NCBI RefSeq assembly: GCF_030733545.1
Contig: NZ_JASHIU010000012.1
Coordinates: forward strand, 37,113 to 101,112
DNA length: 64,000 nt
Source: Oceanicaulis sp. MMSF_3324
GTDB lineage: Bacteria; Pseudomonadota; Alphaproteobacteria; Caulobacterales; Maricaulaceae
Direction: 5' to 3'
In this document: piece by piece, positions 26,164 through 34,416 of the stretch
Numbering within the stretch: position 1 is the stretch's first letter
Layout of the letters: every line of letters begins with the position of its first letter
Notes under the pieces: model-generated
Told to the model about the DNA's origin: nothing
The model's input: only the letters and a program-made list of their open reading frames with translations
Database searches by the model: none
Program-made: the position numbers and the translations under genes

Positions 26164-26350
26164 GGCTGTCCCCCTTTGCCCGTTTCGCAGAGCCTGCGCG
26201 ATGAGGGATGAAGGGGGCGTGAATGGGGCCGCGCCTTGTGCCTGCAGCCTGGCCTTGGCATCCTGCTGTCGCCTTCCTGTCGTGGGCGACAGGGCGCTGA
26301 AACGCTAGGTCATCCAGGCCTTTGGGCGAGAACAGACAGGACTCCCGACG

Positions 26351-26800
26351 ATGAATCACACTCACGGCCTGCGCGCGCTGCGCCTGGACAAGGGCTGGTC
26401 ACAGGAACAGCTCGCTGCGATCAGCGGGTTGAGTGAACGCACCATCCAGCGCGCCGAACGCGGGGATACGCCCAGCCTCGACACCGTCGGGGCGCTGGCC
26501 GCCAGTTTTGACCTGTCCTCCGCCCAGATGCGCGACATCATCCAAGCGCCCCAGGAGGCCCCTGACATGACCGAAACCGCTTCATCCGCCTCATCCGCCA
26601 CACCTGTGCTGACCGCCCCGCGCAAACGGGTCCTGCTCTGGTCCGCGATCTATGTGGGCGTGCTGACCTGGCTGGGCCTGATGGTCGCCTTGCTGGGCTG
26701 GGACCCCGAAATGATCGGCTTTGTCGCCCTGGTCGGCGGCGGCCTTCTGGGCCCTTACGCCGCCATGCAACTCATCCAGACCGGCGACAGCGACACCTAG
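26351..26800 (+). CDS. XRE-family HTH protein with two membrane spans
   Basis: A 149-aa protein. Residues 5-60 are a helix-turn-helix of the XRE type (LRLDKGWSQEQLAAISGLSE, then RTIQRAERG). Residues 95-145 carry two hydrophobic segments (LLWSAIYVGVLTWLGLMVAL and IGFVALVGGGLLGPYAAMQL). This HTH plus 2TM layout suggests a membrane-held regulator that senses the envelope. It is divergent from the small secreted protein genes with a 187-bp gap, so it is a candidate regulator of them. Target and signal are unknown. Confidence 0.83.
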   Translation: MNHTHGLRALRLDKGWSQEQLAAISGLSERTIQRAERGDTPSLDTVGALAASFDLSSAQMRDIIQAPQEAPDMTETASSASSATPVLTAPRKRVLLWSAIYVGVLTWLGLMVALLGWDPEMIGFVALVGGGLLGPYAAMQLIQTGDSDT

Positions 26801-26878
26801 CGCGGGCGGGACAGCCTGACGTCAAGGATGTGCGCTCGCGTCGAGGCTTTGGCGCGGGCAATGCGAAGGACGCACAAA

Positions 26879-26904
26879 AAAGGCCGGGCGATCGCCCGGC
26901 CTTT
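26879..26904. terminator. intrinsic terminator between the HTH gene and thiC
   Basis: A perfect 26-nt palindrome (AAAGGCCGGGCGA and its complement), with A-rich sequence on the left and CTTT on the right. On the minus strand the hairpin is followed by a T-run, so it ends thiC transcription; it may also serve the plus-strand HTH gene. Confidence 0.88.
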
Positions 26905-26929
26905 CCCGTTCCAGCAAGCACCAACCGAC

Positions 26930-28861
<1,932 letters not shown>

Positions 28862-29254
28862 CTAGAGGTCCAGCAAGCCAAGTTCGGTGCGGCGTTTCTT
28901 CGTCAGCCCAAGAGCTGCAAGGGCGTAAGAGGCGCGCAAATGGTCGGTGAGTTCCGCGTCGGAGACGGAGGCGTCGGTCAGACGCTGAATCCAGGTCATG
29001 CCGCGGCTGGCGAGATAGGGGGCGGGGCGACAGCCGTCGGCGTCGCGCAGCACTTCATAGACAATGTCGGAGCATTTGAAGGTGACGGCGAGCGGGCCGT
29101 CAGACTCCGGCCACATGCCGATGGCGAAGACCTTCCCGCCTTTTGGGCCCTTCTCGAGCCCGCCCACTTTCCAGACATGAGCGCCGCCCCACTGGACCAC
29201 ATGGGCCGCGTGAGGAAGAGAGGCACAGAAATCATTATACTCGTCGAGCGTCAT
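28862..29254 (-). CDS. MmcQ/YjbR family DNA-binding-like protein
   Basis: A 130-aa protein of the MmcQ/YjbR (DUF419) family, CyaY-like fold. Family features are the start MTLDEYNDFCASLPHA, KVFAIGMWPE, VTFKCSDIVYEVLRD and a conserved APYLASRGMTWIQ. YjbR-type proteins have been suggested to bind DNA, but the role is unproven. It stands between the TPP riboswitch and thiC, which is unusual. The ATG at 29254 lies only 7 nt past the riboswitch, with its GGAG ribosome site inside helix P1. The frame upstream of this ATG is riboswitch sequence. Confidence 0.88.
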   Translation of the reverse strand: MTLDEYNDFCASLPHAAHVVQWGGAHVWKVGGLEKGPKGGKVFAIGMWPESDGPLAVTFKCSDIVYEVLRDADGCRPAPYLASRGMTWIQRLTDASVSDAELTDHLRASYALAALGLTKKRRTELGLLDL

Positions 29255-29261
29255 CGCGCTG

Positions 29262-29349
29262 CTCCATCCCGCCGCCGGCATGACCCGGATCCGGTCCTGA
29301 GGGTGACGTCTCAGCCCCGCACGACCACCGCGCGGGACACCCCTTGGAA
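29262..29349 (-). promoter_or_regulatory. TPP riboswitch (THI element)
   Basis: On the minus strand the 88-nt element reads AAGGGGTG, then GGGGCTGAGA, ACCCTC, GGACCGGATCCGGGTC and ATGCCGGCG, then GGGATGG. These are the conserved pieces of the thiamine-pyrophosphate aptamer in order. P1 can form between TTCCA (29349-29345) and TGGAG (29266-29262). The ribosome site of the next gene is within P1, so TPP binding should block its translation. Confidence 0.95.
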
Positions 29350-29445
29350 CTGTCGCCACACTGAAGACGACCGGCGCGCTTGGCAAGGGTTTGCGTTCAG
29401 ACGGGCTGGGCGAAGCGGCTCAAAGGCGCTAGAGTGTGATCATAA

Positions 29446-29478
29446 GAAAAGACCCGCCCGGGGGACCGGAGCGGGTCT
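29446..29478 (-). terminator. intrinsic terminator of the R-body operon
   Basis: On the minus strand AGACCCGC pairs with GCGGGTCT around a 13-nt loop, followed by TTTTCTT. It lies about 50 nt past the last reb gene stop codon and closes the operon before the thiamine promoter. Confidence 0.85.
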
Positions 29479-29528
29479 GAAGTCAAGGCACGCGGAGCCG
29501 GCGAGAGTGATCTCGTCGGCTCTGTCGC

Positions 29529-29804
29529 TTAGGTCGGCGACATGCTGGCCGAAATCATCCGGGCGATCGCGATGGAGTCCGAGATCGTGTCCACGGAATA
29601 GATCTGCATCACGCCCTGGGTGGACGCGGCCTGGGCGTTGGTGAAGCCATGCATCTGGGCGTTCACCGCATTTTCGAACATCAGGCCGTGGGAGTGCGCC
29701 AGAGACTGGTACACATTGCCCATGGCCATGGCCGGAGCCTCGCCGACCACTTTCACGTTCGATTGCGTCACTGCATCGGTGACCTGTTCGCTGACTAGGG
29801 GCAT
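29529..29804 (-). CDS. rebB: RebB-family R-body protein
   Basis: A 91-aa structural subunit of R bodies (refractile ribbons that roll up inside the cell and can extend to pierce membranes). The sequence has the RebB core VTDAVTQSNVKVVGEAPAMA, then MGNVYQSLAHSHGLMFENAV, and a tail TQGVMQIYSVDT. In Caedibacter, RebA/RebB/RebD-type proteins of this family polymerise into the ribbon. I chose the ATG at 29804 with AGAGGAA upstream; a TTG at 29822 would take in the ribosome site. It is the last gene of the operon, whose other RebB homolog is first. Confidence 0.95.
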   Translation of the reverse strand: MPLVSEQVTDAVTQSNVKVVGEAPAMAMGNVYQSLAHSHGLMFENAVNAQMHGFTNAQAASTQGVMQIYSVDTISDSIAIARMISASMSPT

Positions 29805-29903
29805 CTTATTCCTCTCTTTCAAAGCTGCCGTGGTGAGACGCCTTCTGATTGGGGCGCCGGTGTTTCTGGCGGCGCGGGCGCAGCCAGAATTCTGCGGTCA
29901 GGG

Positions 29904-30158
29904 TCAGTCGATCTGACTGTCCTTGACGTTGAGGGTTGAGGCGCCGGAATCGACGAACAATCCGCCCGACCGGCCCATGGTGAGGATGTAGGTGACGCAG
30001 GCCGCGCTGGTGGCCGCCTGGATCTGGTTGTTGCTCAGCTGGTTCTGGACATTGCCCTCGAACAGCTTGGCGAGCGACGCAGCGCCGCCATAGGTGACAA
30101 TCTGGTCGTCGCCGCCTGAGTAATTCTCGATCGTGATCTTGTTGCTGTCGTCGCTCAT
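29904..30158 (-). CDS. small R-body operon protein, function unknown
   Basis: An 84-aa protein with no confident match. It starts MSDDSNKITIENYSGGDDQI, has a helical middle rich in Asn/Gln (FEGNVQNQLSNNQIQAATSA), a hydrophobic patch CVTYILTMG, and ends with SGASTLNVKDSQID. Its size and small-residue content resemble Reb proteins, but the RebB core (TDAV..EAP..YQ) is missing. It overlaps the preceding gene by 4 nt (ATGA), with a strong AGGAGG site inside that gene's end, so it is translationally coupled. Possible minor R-body subunit (inference). Confidence 0.72.
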   Translation of the reverse strand: MSDDSNKITIENYSGGDDQIVTYGGAASLAKLFEGNVQNQLSNNQIQAATSAACVTYILTMGRSGGLFVDSGASTLNVKDSQID

Positions 30159-30613
30159 CTGGAACCTCCTGCTCCTTGCCAGACCGCCATGCGGGCGGCG
30201 ATCTGGGCCTCCATTTCCGCCATGCGGTTTTGCGCGGCGGCCTGTTGCATGCGGATCTTGTTGGCGGTGAATTGCTCCATCTGCTTCACCATCTCCGCGT
30301 TGAGCTGTTCATCCTGCGGGCCCATGGCGGGCCCCCATTGCGGTTGCGCCTGTTGCGTCTGAACCTGCGGGTCGGGGGCAGGCCCCGCCTCCGGCTGGCC
30401 CAGCGGCTGAAACCAACCGGCCGGCGGCGTCTCCTCACCCTCGCCCGCCCCGATGGGCGGCGCGGCGACCGGTTCCCCGGTTTCGGGATCGACCAGGGGC
30501 TCGCCCTTTTCCATCTGCATGGCCTGAACCGCGGTCCAGATCTGGGACAGGACGGCATTGAGCGGTCCGACCTGGCGCGCGACTTCCTGGGCGATCTTGT
30601 CTTCAAGAGTCAT
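30155..30613 (-). CDS. R-body operon protein with Pro/Gln-rich centre, function unknown
   Basis: A 152-aa protein. Residues 1-30 form a helix (LEDKIAQEVARQVGPLNAVL), residues 35-95 are a Pro/Gly/Gln-rich unfolded stretch (PPIGAGEGEETPPAGWFQ; PQVQTQQAQPQW), and residues 98-148 form a long amphipathic helix with coiled-coil character (MVKQMEQFTANKIRMQQAA, then RMAEMEAQIAARM). This helix-linker-helix plan suits a linker or scaffold. It has a GGAGG ribosome site and is coupled to the 84-aa gene. No family can be named. Confidence 0.72.
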   Translation of the reverse strand: MTLEDKIAQEVARQVGPLNAVLSQIWTAVQAMQMEKGEPLVDPETGEPVAAPPIGAGEGEETPPAGWFQPLGQPEAGPAPDPQVQTQQAQPQWGPAMGPQDEQLNAEMVKQMEQFTANKIRMQQAAAQNRMAEMEAQIAARMAVWQGAGGSR

Positions 30614-30639
30614 GGCGACCTCCCGTCTCCGCTCCGCGC

Positions 30640-31530
30640 TCAGACATTGTCGTGAGCGTTGTTGCCCTGCTGGTTCACAAGCGGGGGCGGATTGTCCTCC
30701 ACCGGCGCCGCCCAGTTCAGGGCCGCAAGGGTCGCGATCAGCGTTGAAATGCCGGGGATCAGATAGGGCGAGCCGATAAAGTCATATCCGGCGTTGAAGA
30801 GCCCGGTGACCCCGTTGAGCGCCCCGCAGGTGATCAGGATGCCGGCGATGATGCGCTTCTGTTCCGGCGTCAGATTGACCGCGAGCTGTTCCTTGGGCGC
30901 GCCCTGCATCCTGCCGGTCGGCGCCGATGTGAGAAGCTGGGACAGGTAGAAAGCCAATCCGGGCGCGTCACCAAATTCCAGCGCCCGCTTCATGCTGGCG
31001 AGGCCGGCCTGGGACATGTCGCTGAAACAGGCCGTCGTGCCGGACGTGCTGAACAGGAAGTCGCCAATGCCGTTATTCTTCAGATTGATCGTCGTCGTGA
31101 TGGCGTTTGTCGTAGGCAGGACCACCTGCACCATGCCGCGCGTCATGGCCTGGCTGATGTCTGACAATCGGGCCAGGGGCGCGAGGGTCACGATCGCTGA
31201 ACCGGTCAGTCCGTCGCCCAGCATCGAGATGATCACCAGACCCGGCCCGCCATGGGAGGCCTCGACCAGATAGCTGGCGTAATCGGAATAGTCGGGCACG
31301 AAGACCGGACGGATGATCGGGGTCAGCTCGGTATTGGGCACCCGGGCGCGGAAAGCGACCGCCGCGCCTTCATCCGCCGCATAGGCCGAATGGAGCCGGG
31401 TCAGCCCGTTCGCATCCAGACTCTCGGACAACGGATTGAAGAAGAACTTGCTTTCAAGCTCGCTCACCGGGCGCAATTCTGGCGCAAAGGCGGGCTGGAA
31501 CGTATCGCTTTGGGTCTTGGCGCCTGACAT
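30640..31530 (-). CDS. R-body operon membrane-associated protein, function unknown
   Basis: A 296-aa protein, the largest in the operon. Residues 1-210 are soluble-looking, with beta-type segments (GPGLVIISMLGDGLTG, VQVVLPTTNAITTT). Residues 220-275 contain two hydrophobic segments (RIIAGILITCGALNGVTGLF; LIPGISTLIATLAALNW). It lacks a signal peptide, so it would be an inner-membrane-tethered cytoplasmic protein. A ribosome site (AGGAG) precedes the ATG at 31530. A membrane link fits a possible role in anchoring or releasing R bodies, but that is inference. Confidence 0.72.
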   Translation of the reverse strand: MSGAKTQSDTFQPAFAPELRPVSELESKFFFNPLSESLDANGLTRLHSAYAADEGAAVAFRARVPNTELTPIIRPVFVPDYSDYASYLVEASHGGPGLVIISMLGDGLTGSAIVTLAPLARLSDISQAMTRGMVQVVLPTTNAITTTINLKNNGIGDFLFSTSGTTACFSDMSQAGLASMKRALEFGDAPGLAFYLSQLLTSAPTGRMQGAPKEQLAVNLTPEQKRIIAGILITCGALNGVTGLFNAGYDFIGSPYLIPGISTLIATLAALNWAAPVEDNPPPLVNQQGNNAHDNV

Positions 31531-31606
31531 GTCAGGTCTCCTTGCATGCGCCTGCGGCGTTTTGCCGGCAAGCGGGCGAGTGAAACGGGGGGATGCGGGG
31601 GACCGG

Positions 31607-32083
31607 CTAGCTGAAATCGCCCTTGATGGTATTGGCGGTATCGGTCACCGCGCCTGAAAAGGCGGTCAGCGAGGTCTGCCAGGTCGCCAGCTCCTGCAGG
31701 GCTTTTTTGCCGGTCTCCTGGGTCACCGGGTCCAGCAGGAGCGCCATGGCGCGACCCGATGCAGCGAGAACCAGCTGTTCAGAGCCCTGCATGTAGCCGC
31801 GCAAATCCTCCAGCATCAGGACTGCAGCCTGATCAGCGACCGGATTTTCAAGCGAGGACAGAACTTCTCCGCTTTGCGGCGCCAGTTGCGCCTGGTTGAA
31901 CTGGGCTGCCTGCTCCAGAGTGGCGAGAGACGCGGGCGCGGCGGGCGTCTCCCCGGCTTCATCCAGCGCCGCTTCGGCCTCTTCAAGCGCTGCTTCAACC
32001 TTGCGTCGCGAGCGGGGGCTGCTGCGTCGGGGCGCGCGCTTTCGCGGCTGGGGCTTGGGCGTATCGTCGGGGGCATCCGTCAT
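31607..32083 (-). CDS. R-body operon protein with basic N-terminus, function unknown
   Basis: A 158-aa protein. The first 30 residues are strongly basic (QPRKRAPRRSSPRSRRK), followed by an Ala/Glu-rich helix (VEAALEEAEAALDEAGE), and residues 70-158 are helical (MLEDLRGYMQGSEQLVLAAS; ALLLDPVTQETGKKALQELA). The C-terminal part is close in size to a Reb domain, but it does not show the RebB core. The basic head could bind nucleic acid or acidic membranes. It starts 10 nt after the first RebB gene with a GGAGGTG site. Confidence 0.72.
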   Translation of the reverse strand: MTDAPDDTPKPQPRKRAPRRSSPRSRRKVEAALEEAEAALDEAGETPAAPASLATLEQAAQFNQAQLAPQSGEVLSSLENPVADQAAVLMLEDLRGYMQGSEQLVLAASGRAMALLLDPVTQETGKKALQELATWQTSLTAFSGAVTDTANTIKGDFS

Positions 32084-32093
32084 GGTTCACCTC

Positions 32094-32318
32094 CTATCCG
32101 CCGTTGATGACCGCAATCGCCTGGGCGACGATCGAGGGGTTGAGCTGGTTGAGATTTTGCTGGTTCGAGACCGCATTGCTCAGAGCAATGCCGTTCGCGC
32201 TGGCCAAGCTCTGGTAGAGCGCGCCAATCGCCACAGAGGGCGCTTCGGCCAGCACACCCACGGCAGTTTGCGCCACAGCGTCGGTAATCTTTGAATTGAC
32301 CTCGTCTGAAGTCGCCAT
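32094..32318 (-). CDS. RebB-family R-body protein (short paralog)
   Basis: A 74-aa member of the RebB family, first gene of the operon. It lines up over its whole length with the 91-aa RebB: ITDAVAQTAVGVLAEAPSVA and IGALYQSLASANGIALSNAV match the same conserved positions (TDAV, EAP, YQSLA, NAV, Q). It lacks the last 15 or so residues of its paralog. Two different RebB-type subunits in one operon is the normal situation for R bodies, which need more than one Reb protein. A strong AGGAGG site lies 8 nt before the ATG. Confidence 0.9.
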   Translation of the reverse strand: MATSDEVNSKITDAVAQTAVGVLAEAPSVAIGALYQSLASANGIALSNAVSNQQNLNQLNPSIVAQAIAVINGG

Positions 32319-32370
32319 GTTTCGCCTCCTGAGTACCCGTTAACTAAAAACAACCCAGGCGGGAGTCGCT

Positions 32371-32982
32371 ATGGCGACAATGTCCCTTGCGTTGCAGATT
32401 GACTTCACGCTTAAATTGAAGCCGAACAAAGAAGGAACCGCATTCCCGCGGGATAATTCAGTCTTCAGGAGAGACAGGGTGACTTCTTACTGCATCGATG
32501 ACAGCCAGAGCAGCGTTCTGGAAAAACCACACCAAGACGCTGACACACCTTATAGATTGATCGCGCCTCGACTGGACGCGACACAGGATCCAGGCCTGGT
32601 CCAGTTCATAGAGGCCCATTTTGAGGCCCTGAGCCCGCACCTGAACTGGTTCACCGTAGAGTTGTTTTTTCAATGCGGGGTCGCGCCCGGCCTGGCCTAT
32701 CTGGACCGGCACGCCTCCAAGCGGGTGAGCACTCAGAAAATCCTGGCGGACATTCCCGGCTCAGCGCGGTTCACCTCTGTGGTGATGAACAATGCCGGCC
32801 AGACCGGCTATGTGGAAATCCAGTCCAAATCGGGCTTCATCGAGAATATCCGCCGCTTCATCGCCGTCGAGGCGCTGACAGCCGGCGCTTCCACCGCAGA
32901 GGTGGCGCATCTGTGCGGCATCAGCCTGCGCACCGTTCAGCGCCTGCAGAGACTGGGCGTCCAGGGCCGCGACAGAGCCTGA
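32371..32982 (+). CDS. HTH transcriptional regulator divergent from the R-body operon
   Basis: A protein of up to 203 aa. The C-terminal 45 residues form a helix-turn-helix (ASTAEVAHLCGISLRTVQRL), the rest shows no domain I know. Two starts are possible: the ATG at 32371, only 52 nt from the rebB-paralog start, or a GTG at 32479 with a good CAGGAGA site 6 nt upstream. The residues before the GTG look poorly conserved-like (basic, mixed), and the shorter form leaves space for both promoters, so I slightly favour 32479 (167 aa). Its position suggests it controls R-body expression. Confidence 0.75.
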   Translation: MATMSLALQIDFTLKLKPNKEGTAFPRDNSVFRRDRVTSYCIDDSQSSVLEKPHQDADTPYRLIAPRLDATQDPGLVQFIEAHFEALSPHLNWFTVELFFQCGVAPGLAYLDRHASKRVSTQKILADIPGSARFTSVVMNNAGQTGYVEIQSKSGFIENIRRFIAVEALTAGASTAEVAHLCGISLRTVQRLQRLGVQGRDRA

Positions 32983-32995
32983 TCCAAATGACAAC

Positions 32996-33017
32996 GCCGA
33001 CGCCTTTCGGCGCCGGC
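32996..33017 (+). terminator. GC-rich hairpin downstream of the R-body regulator
   Basis: GCCGACGCC and GGCGCCGGC form a nine-base stem with one mismatch around a TTTC loop, just past the regulator stop. There is no T-run, so it is at best a weak terminator. Confidence 0.3.
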
Positions 33018-33043
33018 GCTGAACACGAGGATGGTGATGCAGG

Positions 33044-34318
33044 CTAGCGCGCTGCGGCTTCCACCGCGCGCATGACCCGAAGCAGGTTGCCGCCCCAGAT
33101 CTTGGCGATATCGCTTTCGGAATATCCGCGCCGCTCAAGCTCGGCGGTTACCGCAGGGGTTGTGCTGGCGTCATCCCAGCCACCGACGCCGCCGCCGCCA
33201 TCAAAGTCGGATGCGATGCCCACATGGTCGATGCCGGCCACAGCGACCGCATGATCGATATGATCAACCAAGGTCGAGATGGTGATGTCGTTCATCGAGG
33301 CCCGCAAATCGCGCAAACGCGCCTGATAGGCGTCACGCTGACGATCGCTGGCGTTGGCGTAGGCTTCACGGCTGCTGAAGCCCATTTCCTCGGCCAGAGC
33401 ACGTTCGGCTTCGGCCAGTTCAGGGTCCACTTCGCCGATATAGCGCCGGAAGGCGACCATCTGGGCGACCCCGCCATTATCCCGGATCGCTCGTAATTGC
33501 TCATCATCGAGATTGCGGGGATGGTCATAGACGCCGCGCGCGCCCGAATGGCTGGCAAGCACTGGCGCCCGGCTCAGCTCGATCGCTTCGAGCATGGTGC
33601 GCTTGCCGACGTGGGACACGTCCACCATCACGCCATGATCGTTGAGCTCCCGGACAAGACCGCGGCCCAGCTCGGTGAGGCCCGGACCTTCCGTCGGATC
33701 CCCCTGGGCCAGGTTCGGATTGGAGCTGCCGCCGAACTGGTTATTGCCGAAATGGGTGATGGAGACATAGCGCACGCCGCGCTCCGCCCACATGGCCACA
33801 TTGTCGAGGTCTTCACCCAGCGGCCAGGAATTCTCCATGCCGATCAGGGCCACCAGACGCCCGGATTCATGGATCGCTTCCACATCATCGGCTGTGGTCG
33901 CCAACGCGATCTGGTCGCGATAGCCCCGGATCATCCGCATAATGGCCTGGTACTTGTCTTCCGCCTCTTCAGCGGCCTCTTCATAGCCGATCGGACTGAT
34001 CAGCCCCTGGCCGACATAGACGATGAAGAACGCCGCATCGAGACCGCCATCGCGCATCTTCGGCAGGTCGACCTGGGCGCGGGTGAAGCCGCCCGGATCG
34101 AGCGCCGCGGTGGCGTAGCCCTGACCAATGTCCACATGGGTGTCCATGGTCAACACCCGATCGTGCAGGGATCGATCGGTCGCGCCCAGCGCTTCAGCGC
34201 CGCGCAGCGCATGAGCGCCCTCTTCAGCGGGGGCGACGTAACCCGCCTCCTCGGCATACTCCACGCTCACGCATCCAGTCAGCGCCAGCGCCGCAACGCC
34301 TGCCATCCAAGCCTTCAT
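33044..34318 (-). CDS. membrane dipeptidase (M19) lipoprotein
   Basis: A 424-aa zinc dipeptidase of the renal-dipeptidase (M19) family, exported as a lipoprotein (leader MAGVAALALTGC, lipobox LTGC). Metal ligands are visible in MDTHVDIGQ (HxD), IGMENSW (bridging Glu), MVDVSHVG and LASHSGARGVYDHPRN; a further acid lies in IASDFDGGGG. Family members hydrolyse L-D or D-type dipeptides and related compounds. The ATG at 34318 has a GGGGAGAGG site; the frame upstream is unlikely coding. The next gene upstream is a serine hydrolase 98 nt away on the same strand. Confidence 0.94.
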   Translation of the reverse strand: MKAWMAGVAALALTGCVSVEYAEEAGYVAPAEEGAHALRGAEALGATDRSLHDRVLTMDTHVDIGQGYATAALDPGGFTRAQVDLPKMRDGGLDAAFFIVYVGQGLISPIGYEEAAEEAEDKYQAIMRMIRGYRDQIALATTADDVEAIHESGRLVALIGMENSWPLGEDLDNVAMWAERGVRYVSITHFGNNQFGGSSNPNLAQGDPTEGPGLTELGRGLVRELNDHGVMVDVSHVGKRTMLEAIELSRAPVLASHSGARGVYDHPRNLDDEQLRAIRDNGGVAQMVAFRRYIGEVDPELAEAERALAEEMGFSSREAYANASDRQRDAYQARLRDLRASMNDITISTLVDHIDHAVAVAGIDHVGIASDFDGGGGVGGWDDASTTPAVTAELERRGYSESDIAKIWGGNLLRVMRAVEAAAR

Positions 34319-34416
34319 CGCCCTCTCCCCTTTGTTCTCATAAGGACAGCCAAAGCTAGTCCCCGCCGGGGGAGAGGAGCAAGGCCGGGAGGCGGCGGGG
34401 CATAATCCCATTCCGC

